Source of the DNA: Phenylobacterium sp.
GTDB lineage: Bacteria; Pseudomonadota; Alphaproteobacteria; Caulobacterales; Caulobacteraceae
Reading direction: 5' to 3'
Assembly: GCF_013822795.1 (NCBI RefSeq)
Contig: NZ_PNLB01000007.1
Location: 143,338-207,337 of the forward strand
Length of the DNA: 64,000 bases
This document shows, one piece after another, positions 47,709 to 55,865 of this stretch. A program made the translations under genes and the position numbers. Numbering within the stretch: the first letter of the stretch is position 1; each line of letters starts with the position of its first letter. A model generated the notes under the pieces. It saw nothing but the letters and a program-made list of their open reading frames with translations. It searched no databases and had not been told where the DNA came from.

Positions 47709-49121
47709 ATGTCCGACCGTCCCGTCGTCACCCGGATCGCCCCCTCCCCAACCGGCTCCATGCACATTGGCACGGCCCGGACGGCGCTTTTCAACTGGCT
47801 TTATGCAAAGCACACCGGCGGCAAGTTCCTGCTCCGCATCGAGGACACTGACCGCGAGCGCTCGACCGACGCGGCCGTGAAGGTCATTTTCGACGGCCTC
47901 GACTGGCTCGGCCTGAAGCCCGACGCCGAGCCCGTCTTCCAGTTCGCCCGCGCCGATCTCCACCGCGAAGTCGTGGCCGAGATGCTGGCCCGTGGCGGCG
48001 CCTACCGTTGCTACATGACGCCCGAGGAACTCGAGATCGAGCGCGAAGCCGCGCGCGCCGAGGGCCGCGTCATCCGCTCGCCGTGGCGCGACCGCACCGA
48101 CGCCGGCAACTATGACGAGGCTCAGCCCTATGTCGTCCGCCTGAAGAGCCCGCTCGAAGGCGAGACCGTCATCGCCGATCAGGTGAAGGGCCAGGTCACC
48201 TTCCAGAACAAGACCCTGGACGACCTGATCCTGCTGCGCTCCGACGGCACGCCGACCTACAACCTCGCCGTCGTGGTTGATGACCACGACATGGGAATCA
48301 CGCACGTGATCCGCGGGGACGACCACCTGAACAACGCCGCCCGCCAGACGCTGATTTACCAGGCGATGGGTTGGGAGGTTCCGGTCTGGGCGCACTTGCC
48401 GCTGATCCACGGCCCGGATGGAACCAAGCTGTCCAAGCGCCATGGGGCGCAGGCGGTCAGTGAATTCGACGACATGGGCTATCTGCCCGAAGCCATGCGC
48501 AACTACCTGGCCAAGCTCGGCTGGGGCCACGGCGACGACGAGATCTTCTCCGACGAACAGGCGATCAGCTGGTTCGACGTCAAGGACGTGGTCGGCGCGC
48601 CCGCCCGCCTGGACTGGGACAAGCTGAACCACCTGAACAACCACTACATCCGTCAGGCCGAGCCGGCCCGGCTGGCCAAGCTGGTCGTCGGCATCCACAA
48701 GAGCCGCGACTTCCCGCTGCACGAGGGCGACGAGGCGATCATCGAGCGCACCGTCCCGCTGGTCCGCGACGGCGCCAAGACCATGCTGGAGCTGGCCGAC
48801 GCCACCGTCTTTGCGCTCAAGCGTCGTCCGCTCGAGCTGCCGGAGAAGGCCAAGGGGCTGCTGACCGACGAGACCCGCGCACGGCTCGGACGCCTGCGCG
48901 AGCACCTCGACAGCCAATCCGACTGGCAGGTTGCGGCGCTCGAAGCGGCGCTTCGCAGCTTCGCCGAATCCGAAGGCGTGGGCATGGGCAAGTTCGGCCC
49001 GGCCTTACGTGGCGTCCTCTCTGGCGGGTCGCCCGCCCCTGATCTGGCCGGAGCCCTTGTGAGCCTTGGGAAACCGGAAAGTTTGGGGCGCCTCGACGAC
49101 GCGCTTTCACAGTCCGCATAA
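47709..49121 (+). CDS. gltX: glutamyl-tRNA synthetase
   Basis: 470 residues from ATG at 47709. Class I synthetase: the HIGH motif appears as SMHIGTAR, KMSKS as GTKLSKRHGA, with RIEDTDRERS after the first strand. Charges tRNA-Glu, and possibly tRNA-Gln if the Gat amidotransferase is present. gltA follows after 57 bases. Its promoter must lie within the 5' part of the divergent comEC gene. Confidence 0.97.
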   Translation: MSDRPVVTRIAPSPTGSMHIGTARTALFNWLYAKHTGGKFLLRIEDTDRERSTDAAVKVIFDGLDWLGLKPDAEPVFQFARADLHREVVAEMLARGGAYRCYMTPEELEIEREAARAEGRVIRSPWRDRTDAGNYDEAQPYVVRLKSPLEGETVIADQVKGQVTFQNKTLDDLILLRSDGTPTYNLAVVVDDHDMGITHVIRGDDHLNNAARQTLIYQAMGWEVPVWAHLPLIHGPDGTKLSKRHGAQAVSEFDDMGYLPEAMRNYLAKLGWGHGDDEIFSDEQAISWFDVKDVVGAPARLDWDKLNHLNNHYIRQAEPARLAKLVVGIHKSRDFPLHEGDEAIIERTVPLVRDGAKTMLELADATVFALKRRPLELPEKAKGLLTDETRARLGRLREHLDSQSDWQVAALEAALRSFAESEGVGMGKFGPALRGVLSGGSPAPDLAGALVSLGKPESLGRLDDALSQSA

Positions 49122-49178
49122 AGCGCTATAAGGCGCCCTGAAACGGGCGTTTAACTCCTGCAAGACGGAAGGAATGGC

Positions 49179-50459
49179 ATGGGCGATACGGCTAAGGTGA
49201 GTTTCGACGGCAAGTCGGTCGAGCTGCCGATCCTCAAGGGCACCGACGGCCCCGCCGTCGTGGACATTCGGAAACTCTACGCCGAGGCCGACGTCTTCAC
49301 TTACGACCCGGGCTTCACCTCGACGGCGAGCTGCGAAAGCAAGATCACCTTCATCGATGGTGACAAGGGCGTACTGCTGCATCGCGGCTACCCGATCGAC
49401 CAGCTGGCCGAGAAGTCCAGCTTCCTCGAAGTCTGCTACCTCCTGCTGAACGGCGACCTGCCGAACGCCAAGGAGTTCGAGACCTTCGAACACAACATCA
49501 CCTATCACACCATGCTGCACGAGCAGTTCGATAGGTTCTTCAACGGCTTCCGCCGCGACGCGCACCCGATGGCCATCATGGTCGGCGCGGTCGGCGCGCT
49601 GTCGGCCTTCTACCACGACAGCACCAACATCGATGATCCGGAACAGCGGATGATCTCGTCGCATCGGCTGATCGCCAAGATGCCGACGATCGCCGCCCGC
49701 GCGTTCAAGTACTTCAAGGGCCAGCCGTTCGTGCATCCGCGCAACGATCTGTCCTACTCGGAAAACTTCCTGCGCATGTGCTTCTCGGTCCCGGCCGAGG
49801 ACTGGAAGCCGAACCCGGTGCTGACCCGCGCCATGGACCGCATCTTCATCCTGCATGCGGACCACGAACAGAACGCCTCGACCTCGACCGTCCGCCTGGC
49901 CGGTTCGTCGGGCGCCAATCCGTTCGCCTGCATCGCGGCCGGCATCGCCTGCCTCTGGGGCCCGAGCCATGGCGGCGCGAACGAAGAAGCGCTGAACATG
50001 CTCAAGGAGATCGGCACCGTCGATCGCATTCCTGAGTACGTTCAAGGCGTTAAGGACCGCCGCTATCGCCTGATGGGCTTCGGTCACCGCGTCTACAAGA
50101 ACTACGATCCGCGCGCGACCGTGATGCAGAAGACCTGCCACGAAGTGCTGGCGGAAGTCGGCCACGGGGACGACCCGCTGCTGAAGGTCGCGATGGAGCT
50201 GGAAAAGGTCGCCCTGAGCGATCCGTACTTCATCGAACGCAAGCTCTACCCGAACGTCGATTTCTACTCGGGCATCACCCTGCGCGCCCTCGGCTTCCCG
50301 CCGGAGATGTTCACCGTGCTGTTCGCCCTGGCCCGCACCGTGGGCTGGATCAGCCAGTGGAAGGAAATGATCGAGGATCCGTCGCAGAAGATCGGCCGTC
50401 CGCGCCAGATCTACACCGGCGCCGCGCAACGCGACTACATCGCGGTCGAAAAGCGCTAA
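49179..50459 (+). CDS. gltA: citrate synthase (type II)
   Basis: 426 residues. Condenses oxaloacetate and acetyl-CoA, the product of the Pdh complex encoded nearby. N-terminal beta domain ([21 protein letters not shown]), [10 protein letters not shown], then active-site His regions ([13 protein letters not shown] and [14 protein letters not shown]) and the catalytic Asp region. SD GGAAGGA close before ATG. Followed by a strong terminator. Confidence 0.97.
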   Translation: MGDTAKVSFDGKSVELPILKGTDGPAVVDIRKLYAEADVFTYDPGFTSTASCESKITFIDGDKGVLLHRGYPIDQLAEKSSFLEVCYLLLNGDLPNAKEFETFEHNITYHTMLHEQFDRFFNGFRRDAHPMAIMVGAVGALSAFYHDSTNIDDPEQRMISSHRLIAKMPTIAARAFKYFKGQPFVHPRNDLSYSENFLRMCFSVPAEDWKPNPVLTRAMDRIFILHADHEQNASTSTVRLAGSSGANPFACIAAGIACLWGPSHGGANEEALNMLKEIGTVDRIPEYVQGVKDRRYRLMGFGHRVYKNYDPRATVMQKTCHEVLAEVGHGDDPLLKVAMELEKVALSDPYFIERKLYPNVDFYSGITLRALGFPPEMFTVLFALARTVGWISQWKEMIEDPSQKIGRPRQIYTGAAQRDYIAVEKR

Positions 50460-50483
50460 GCTCGATCGAAGCTTGAGAACATC

Positions 50484-50515
50484 AGCCCCGCCCGGACCAC
50501 CGGGCGGGGCTTTTT
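50484..50515 (+). terminator. intrinsic terminator after gltA
   Basis: A perfect 11-bp stem, AGCCCCGCCCG / CGGGCGGGGCT, with a 6-base loop is followed by a run of T residues. It lies 25 bases after the gltA stop and is a clear rho-independent terminator. Confidence 0.88.
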
Positions 50516-50601
50516 CGTTGGCGCCTAGGTATAGCCCTGGGTTGCGACCTGTGTTCATGCTCGTAGGGTTTGCCTCGGCAACCCGCATGAGGAGCACGCC
50601 C

Positions 50602-50961
50602 ATGGCGTTCATGGCGAAGCTGAACGAACCGCACATCACCCGTGACCTGTACGAGCTGGTTCGCGCGGAGATCGACTGGGATCACAACCCGCCCGTCGGC
50701 TGCCTGCTGCACATCGCCTCCTTCGATGAGGCCGGCGCGCACACGGTCGACATCTGGGACAACGAGGACGATCTCAAGGACTACCTGGAGGATCGCTTCA
50801 TGCCGGCCCTGCGCAAGCTGGGGATCGCGCCGGTCAATCCCACGTGGTCGGAGCTGCACGTCTGCGCGGCCGCCCCGGAAATCCAGCAATACGTGCTGGA
50901 TGCAACGCCCCTAAGATCGCGCCCCGAGCACCATCAGAACGGCTTCAGCCGCCACGTCTGA
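50602..50961 (+). CDS. small protein, possibly dimeric ferredoxin-like (ABM-type) fold
   Basis: 119 residues from ATG at 50602, with GAGGAG about 9 bases before it. After a basic N-terminus comes HNPPVGCLLHIASFDE, then HTVDIWDNEDDLKDYLEDRF and MPALRKLGI, a spacing seen in antibiotic-biosynthesis-monooxygenase-like dimeric alpha/beta proteins. No catalytic residue stands out and the family is not firmly recognised. The last 51 bases overlap the end of convergent lpxB. Confidence 0.6.
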   Translation: MAFMAKLNEPHITRDLYELVRAEIDWDHNPPVGCLLHIASFDEAGAHTVDIWDNEDDLKDYLEDRFMPALRKLGIAPVNPTWSELHVCAAAPEIQQYVLDATPLRSRPEHHQNGFSRHV

Positions 50962-52068
50962 CGGATCGGCGCCCCCGCGGCCCATCTTCTGCAGGGCCGC
51001 GGTCTGGGCCTGCGCCTGCCGCTCGCGCAGCGCCGGATCATCGAGGCGTAGAGCCACCTCACGGGCCAGGGCTGGCCCGTTGCAGTCGTCCTGGACCAGC
51101 TCGGGGGCGACGAAGTCCTTGGCCGCAATATTGAACAGCGTGATGTAGGGCGTGCGGATCAACCGCTTGAGGATCGCATGGGTCATCGCGCCCAGACGGT
51201 AGCCGACGACGATCGGCACCCCGGCCAGCGCGAGTTCGGTGGTCACCGTGCCAGAGCAGGCTAGCGCCACGGTGGCGGCCTTCATGGCGTCGAGCTTGGC
51301 CCCTTCCCCCTCGACCACATGAGCCCAGCTCGACGCCTGCGCCTTGACCGTCTGCGCCACCGTCGGCGCGGCGGGGATGATTACCTGCAGATCTGGGCGC
51401 GCAGCCTTGAGGATCGCCACGGCGTCAGCGAACGGCGGCAACACCCGGCTGATCTCACCCGGTCGACTGCCGGGGAGCACCAGCAGCAGCGGCGCCTGCG
51501 GCGCGATGCCGAGCTGGGCGCGCAACCGCCCGCCGTCGGCCTGCGAAAAGTCGAGCGTCAGCGCCGAGTTGCCGACGAAGGTGACCGGCAGGCCCTCGGC
51601 CTCGAAATAGGGCGCGTCGAACACGTGGATCGACAACAGATGGTCGACGGTCGCGGCCAGGGTCTTGGCGCGGCCGGGCCGCGTCGCCCAGACCTGGGGC
51701 GCGACGTACTTGATGAGGGGCAGCTTGGGGTCGAGCTTGCGCAGTTGCTGCGCCACCCGCAGCGTGAAACCCCAGGAGTCGATCAGGACGACGACGTCCG
51801 GCTTCTCGCGCTTGGCCAGGGCGACCGTGTCCTCGACCCGGGCCACCACCTTGCGATAGGCCAGCAGCCCCTCCAGCAGCCCTAGAATGGACAACTCGGC
51901 GATGTCGAACGGGCTCTGCACGCCCTCCGCCGCCATGCGCTCGCCGCCGACGCCGACGAAGCGGACGCCATCGCCCAGCCGCGCACGCAGCGCTCGCGCC
52001 AGACCCGCGCCGCGGTCGTCGCCCGAGGCCTCAGCCGCGACCAGCATGACGCAGAGCGGCTTGCTCAC
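50911..52068 (-). CDS. lpxB: lipid A disaccharide synthase
   Basis: 385 residues. GT19 glycosyltransferase joining UDP-diacylglucosamine and lipid X. MLVAAEASGDDRGAGLARAL at the N-terminus, IKYVAPQVWATRPGR, LLVLPGSRPGEI and CSGTVTTELALAGVPIVVGYR, all LpxB motifs. Last gene of the envelope cluster; overlaps lpxI by 4 bases upstream and a convergent small gene by 51 bases at its end. Confidence 0.97.
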   Translation of the reverse strand: MSKPLCVMLVAAEASGDDRGAGLARALRARLGDGVRFVGVGGERMAAEGVQSPFDIAELSILGLLEGLLAYRKVVARVEDTVALAKREKPDVVVLIDSWGFTLRVAQQLRKLDPKLPLIKYVAPQVWATRPGRAKTLAATVDHLLSIHVFDAPYFEAEGLPVTFVGNSALTLDFSQADGGRLRAQLGIAPQAPLLLVLPGSRPGEISRVLPPFADAVAILKAARPDLQVIIPAAPTVAQTVKAQASSWAHVVEGEGAKLDAMKAATVALACSGTVTTELALAGVPIVVGYRLGAMTHAILKRLIRTPYITLFNIAAKDFVAPELVQDDCNGPALAREVALRLDDPALRERQAQAQTAALQKMGRGGADPSDVAAEAVLMVLGARS

Positions 52069-52907
52069 GGCGCGCCCGACGGTTCGACGCCCACCACGAA
52101 GATACCGAGCTCATCAGCTAGGGCGATCACCGCCTCGCGATCCAGCACCAGCAGGCGACCGACCTCGCCCGCCACGCCGGCCAGTCCGGCCTGGGCCGCG
52201 CGCTGGATGGTGTTGAGGCCGATAGTCGGCAGGTCGATGCGGGTCTCCTGAATCGGCTTGGGCGCCTTGGCCAGCACGCCACGCGGCGCGTCGGCGCTGC
52301 CGCGGACGTTGCGCGGCAGCTCGGCGACCCGGCGAAGCATGGCGTCGGTGCCTTCCTGCGCCTCCACGGCCAGCACCAGCCCGTCGCACACGACCGCGCC
52401 CTGCCCGACGTCCAGCTGTCCGATCGCCCGCGCCACGCGCAGGGCGTGGTGGACGTCGGCCATCTGCTCGTCAGTCGGCACGACCGCGCCCAGCGGGCCC
52501 GCCGCCAGGGTCAGGTCGCCCATGACCTCGTGCGCCCCCTCGACGACGAAGCCTTCCTTCTCGAATTCTCCGAGGAGTTGCCGCAGCAGGGCGTCGTCGC
52601 CCTGGCGCGCGGCGGCGATCACCCCGGGCAGCGCCATCAGACCACGCAGGTCGGGGGTCAGCGACTTGAAGTCCGGCCGGTCGACCGTGCCGACCAGGGT
52701 GACAGCCTCGCAGCCCGCGCGCTTCAGCGCCTTGAAGCATTTGCCCAGTTCGGCGATGCCGATGTCAGCGCCGGGAAAGCGGGCGATTTCCTCGCCGGCG
52801 AAGCCCTTGAGCCGGACGATGAAGAACGGGCGGCCGGCCCGTTCACAGTGCTGCGCGATCTCGACCGGCAGATTTCCGCCGCCCGCAATCAGCCCTAGCT
52901 TCTGCAC
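52065..52907 (-). CDS. lpxI: UDP-2,3-diacylglucosamine pyrophosphatase LpxI
   Basis: 280 residues. Hydrolyses UDP-2,3-diacylglucosamine to lipid X, the step done by LpxH in enterics; LpxI was defined in Caulobacter. The N-terminal KLGLIAGGGNLPVEIAQHC and C-terminal VDLPTIG-type (IDLPTIGLNTIQRA) motifs with VCDGLVLAVEAQEGTDAMLRR identify the family. It lies between lpxA (3-base gap) and lpxB (4-base overlap), the diagnostic alphaproteobacterial position. Confidence 0.96.
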   Translation of the reverse strand: MQKLGLIAGGGNLPVEIAQHCERAGRPFFIVRLKGFAGEEIARFPGADIGIAELGKCFKALKRAGCEAVTLVGTVDRPDFKSLTPDLRGLMALPGVIAAARQGDDALLRQLLGEFEKEGFVVEGAHEVMGDLTLAAGPLGAVVPTDEQMADVHHALRVARAIGQLDVGQGAVVCDGLVLAVEAQEGTDAMLRRVAELPRNVRGSADAPRGVLAKAPKPIQETRIDLPTIGLNTIQRAAQAGLAGVAGEVGRLLVLDREAVIALADELGIFVVGVEPSGAP

Positions 52908-52910
52908 GCC

Positions 52911-53708
52911 CTAGACCTCCCGCTCCGGCAGGCAGAGCGGCCGGCTGGCGTCGGCGCGGATGAAGTCGACGATCTCCATGACCTCGGGCGACTCCGAATA
53001 GGTCTCGACCGTGTCGTCGAGCCGTTCCTGGAACGTGCCTTCGTCAGCGAACAGCATCCGATAGGCCGCACGCATGGTGTTGATCGTCTCGCGGCTGAAC
53101 CCGCGGCGCTTCAAGCCCAGCAGGTTCAGACCCTCGAGGTGAGCGTGGTTGCCCCACACCGAGCCGTAGGGAATGACGTCCTTCACGACCGCCGCCAGGC
53201 CGCCGACCATGGCGTGGCGGCCGACGCGAGTGCGCTGGTGCACAGCGGCCAGGCCGCCGACGATCACAAAGTCGGCGATGTCGCAGTGGCCGCCGAGGGT
53301 CGCCTGCTTGGTCAGGATCACCTGGTCGCCGACGATGCAATCGTGCCCGACGTGGCTCTCGATCATGTAGAGGCCGTCCGAGCCGACCTTCGTCACCCCG
53401 CCGCCGCCGACGGTTCCGGTGTTCATCGTCGCATGCTCGCGAACGACGTTGCGATCGCCGATGATCAGCTGCGTCGGCTCGCCCTTGTAGGCGGTGTGCT
53501 GCGGCGGCCCGCCGAGCATGGCGAACGGATAGACCGCATTGTCCTCGCCCAGCGTGGTCACCCCGTCGACAACAACGTGCGAGAAGAGTTTCGTCCGCGC
53601 CCCGAGCTTCACATCGGGGCCGACGGTGCAGAACGGCCCGATCACGACCCCGTCGGCCAACTGGGCCTTGGGATGGATGACGGAGCTGGGATGGACGTCG
53701 ATGCTCAT
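52911..53708 (-). CDS. lpxA: UDP-N-acetylglucosamine acyltransferase
   Basis: 265 residues from ATG at 53708, preceded by GGAG and overlapping the fabZ stop by 4 bases (ATGA). Left-handed beta-helix of hexapeptide repeats ([21 protein letters not shown]), catalytic His in [12 protein letters not shown], and a C-terminal helical domain. First step of lipid A synthesis, O-acylating UDP-GlcNAc with a hydroxyacyl-ACP. Confidence 0.97.
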   Translation of the reverse strand: MSIDVHPSSVIHPKAQLADGVVIGPFCTVGPDVKLGARTKLFSHVVVDGVTTLGEDNAVYPFAMLGGPPQHTAYKGEPTQLIIGDRNVVREHATMNTGTVGGGGVTKVGSDGLYMIESHVGHDCIVGDQVILTKQATLGGHCDIADFVIVGGLAAVHQRTRVGRHAMVGGLAAVVKDVIPYGSVWGNHAHLEGLNLLGLKRRGFSRETINTMRAAYRMLFADEGTFQERLDDTVETYSESPEVMEIVDFIRADASRPLCLPEREV

Positions 53709-54172
53709 GGGGTCTCCACCAGCATGGCGGCGAACTCCGCTTCGGCAGCGGTCTTGTCGCCGACCATGGCCTTGCCTTCGAACTTGAAGAGCCCCCCACG
53801 GGCGCGCAGCACCTTCACGTGCATGCGCAGGACGTCGCCCGGCCGCACCGGCTGCCGGAAGCGGCAGTTGTCGACCGACGTGAACAGGATGGTCTTGCCG
53901 GCGCGATCGACATTCAGCGTCTTCGACATCAGCACCGCGCCGGTCTGGGCCATGGCCTCTACGATCAGCACGCCGGGCATCACCGCATAGTCCGGGAAGT
54001 GCCCCTGGAAGAACGGCTCGTTGATGGTCACGCACTTGATGCCGACGATCGACTCGTTGGGCCGATACTCTTCGGCGCGATCGACCAGCAGGAAGGGATA
54101 ACGGTGCGGGATCCGCTCCATGATCTCCGCGATGTCGATCGAGACCTCGGCTGTCGCCACGTCGTTGCTCAT
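53705..54172 (-). CDS. fabZ: 3-hydroxyacyl-ACP dehydratase FabZ
   Basis: 155 residues. Dehydrates hydroxyacyl-ACP in fatty acid elongation and competes with LpxA/LpxD for the same substrate. [12 protein letters not shown] at the start, catalytic H58 in [13 protein letters not shown], catalytic E72 in IVEAMAQTG. Overlaps lpxD upstream and lpxA downstream by 4 bases each. Confidence 0.97.
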   Translation of the reverse strand: MSNDVATAEVSIDIAEIMERIPHRYPFLLVDRAEEYRPNESIVGIKCVTINEPFFQGHFPDYAVMPGVLIVEAMAQTGAVLMSKTLNVDRAGKTILFTSVDNCRFRQPVRPGDVLRMHVKVLRARGGLFKFEGKAMVGDKTAAEAEFAAMLVETP

Positions 54173-55185
54173 TTGTCGGTCCCTTTGCGGTTGGCGGAGC
54201 GCGACAGCCAGGCCACCTCCCGCATCCAGCGTCGAATAGGTTGTCCGGGCACGCCGCCCCAGGTCTCACCGGCCGGGATGTCGCGGAACACGCCGGCCGC
54301 AGCGGCCACCTGGGCGCCGTCGCCGATGTTCACGTGGTCGGCCACGCCTGCGCGGCCGCCGAAGGCCGCTCCGTCGCCGATCACGACGCTGCCCGAGATG
54401 CCGGTGTGCGCAGCCATGACGCAATTCCGTCCCACACGCACGTTGTGGGCGATCTGCACCAGGTTGTCGATCTTGGTGTTCTCGCCGATCACCGTGTCGT
54501 CAAACGCGCCACGGTCGATGCAGCTGTTGGCGCCGACCGTCACCCCGTCCTGCAGGATGACCCGCCCCAGCTGCGGAATATCCACGACGCCCGTGGCGCC
54601 TCCAGCCGCGCCAAAACCAGGCTCGCCGATCCGCGCGCCCGCCAGGACGCGCACCCGATCGCCAAGCAGCGCAAAGCCGAGCGTGACGTTCGCGCCGATC
54701 ACGCAGTCGCGGCCGATGGCCACCCCAGGCCCGATGACGGTGTTGGCCCCAATCTCCGTCCGCGCGCCGATCCGGGCTCCGGGCCCGATCACCACGCCGG
54801 GCGCCAGGTGCACGTCCTCCTCCAGCACCGCGTCGGCGGCGACCGGCTCAGGCCCCGCGTAGCGGCGCGCACGGTGCAGCCTGGTCGCGGCCGCGGCATA
54901 GGCGGCCTGCGGCGTCGGCGTGACCAGCGCCACACACCCGGCTGGCGCAAGGTCCTTGTCGCGCGCAGTGACGAACACGGCGGCGGCCTTCACCGCAGCC
55001 AGATCGGCTGCGTACTTCTTGTCGGTCAGAAAGGTGACGGTGTCCGCCTGGGCGCTGGCCAGGACGGCCACGCCGCGGACCTGGCGTTGGCCTTGGTCCG
55101 CATCGGAAAGTTCGGCGCCTGTCAGGCTCGCCAGTTCGGCGAGCGTGACAGGGCCAAGGTCTTCAAAGAATCGGGGGTCGGGCAT
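54169..55185 (-). CDS. lpxD: UDP-3-O-(3-hydroxyacyl)glucosamine N-acyltransferase
   Basis: 338 residues. N-terminal uridine-binding domain ([16 protein letters not shown]) followed by hexapeptide-repeat beta-helix ([21 protein letters not shown]) with the catalytic His in [12 protein letters not shown] and [12 protein letters not shown]. Adds the N-linked hydroxyacyl chain in lipid A synthesis. 41 bases lie between it and ompH upstream. Confidence 0.97.
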   Translation of the reverse strand: MPDPRFFEDLGPVTLAELASLTGAELSDADQGQRQVRGVAVLASAQADTVTFLTDKKYAADLAAVKAAAVFVTARDKDLAPAGCVALVTPTPQAAYAAAATRLHRARRYAGPEPVAADAVLEEDVHLAPGVVIGPGARIGARTEIGANTVIGPGVAIGRDCVIGANVTLGFALLGDRVRVLAGARIGEPGFGAAGGATGVVDIPQLGRVILQDGVTVGANSCIDRGAFDDTVIGENTKIDNLVQIAHNVRVGRNCVMAAHTGISGSVVIGDGAAFGGRAGVADHVNIGDGAQVAAAAGVFRDIPAGETWGGVPGQPIRRWMREVAWLSRSANRKGTDK

Positions 55186-55226
55186 GGGAATCCTCAGCTC
55201 GACCCGCCTTTATCGCGAGTCGCGCC

Positions 55227-55856
55227 CTACTTGGTCGCGGCCGGAGCAGCAGCTTGGTCGAGACGTTCACGATCGAAGGTGAACTGGGTGATCTTCGCGT
55301 TCAGCGCGGTCACGACCGGCTGGCTGATATCCATCGCCGGGTTCGACAGCACGACGCTTTCGCGGTTGATCAGCAGGCTGCACTGACGCTGCTGGTACAC
55401 TTGGCTGACGATCGGCGTCAGCTCCTGGTACACGCGGCCCAGGGCCTTCTGCTGCGTCGCCTGCAGCTCGCGGCCACGCTGCTGTTCCTTGCGCTGATAG
55501 GCGTTGGCCTTGACTTGCAGCGCCGAGGCGCGGGTCTCGAACGTATTCTGGTCGAGGGTCGCGCGCTGGGTTTCCAGCGTCTTGGCTTCGTTCTGGATCG
55601 CGGTCTGCTCGGCCTTCAGCTCGGCTTCGACCTGGGTCGCGATCTGCTGCAGGCGGGTCTGCACGTACTTGCCGACGGTCGAGGTCGCGATCGCACCTTC
55701 CACCGAGACGGTGCAGACGCCGGGCAGCGCCGGGCCGTGAGTCACCGCAGGCGCCGCCGGAGCGGCAGGCGCGGCCGCTTGCGCGAAGGCCGCGCTGGAA
55801 GCGGAAGCGGTGATGGCGGCGACACAGGTCGCCGCGACAAGGGCTTTGATCGTCAT
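55227..55856 (-). CDS. OmpH/Skp-family periplasmic chaperone
   Basis: 209 residues. Signal peptide (VAATCVAAITASASSAAFA), an Ala/Pro-rich linker, then the conserved strand VCTVSVEGAIATSTVGKY and a long coiled-coil (about 75-150) forming the Skp tentacles, and a C-terminal strand LLINRESVVLSN. Holds unfolded outer-membrane proteins for BamA, whose gene is 9 bases upstream. Often labelled ompH or skp. Confidence 0.9.
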   Translation of the reverse strand: MTIKALVAATCVAAITASASSAAFAQAAAPAAPAAPAVTHGPALPGVCTVSVEGAIATSTVGKYVQTRLQQIATQVEAELKAEQTAIQNEAKTLETQRATLDQNTFETRASALQVKANAYQRKEQQRGRELQATQQKALGRVYQELTPIVSQVYQQRQCSLLINRESVVLSNPAMDISQPVVTALNAKITQFTFDRERLDQAAAPAATK

Positions 55857-55865
55857 GTGGTGAAT

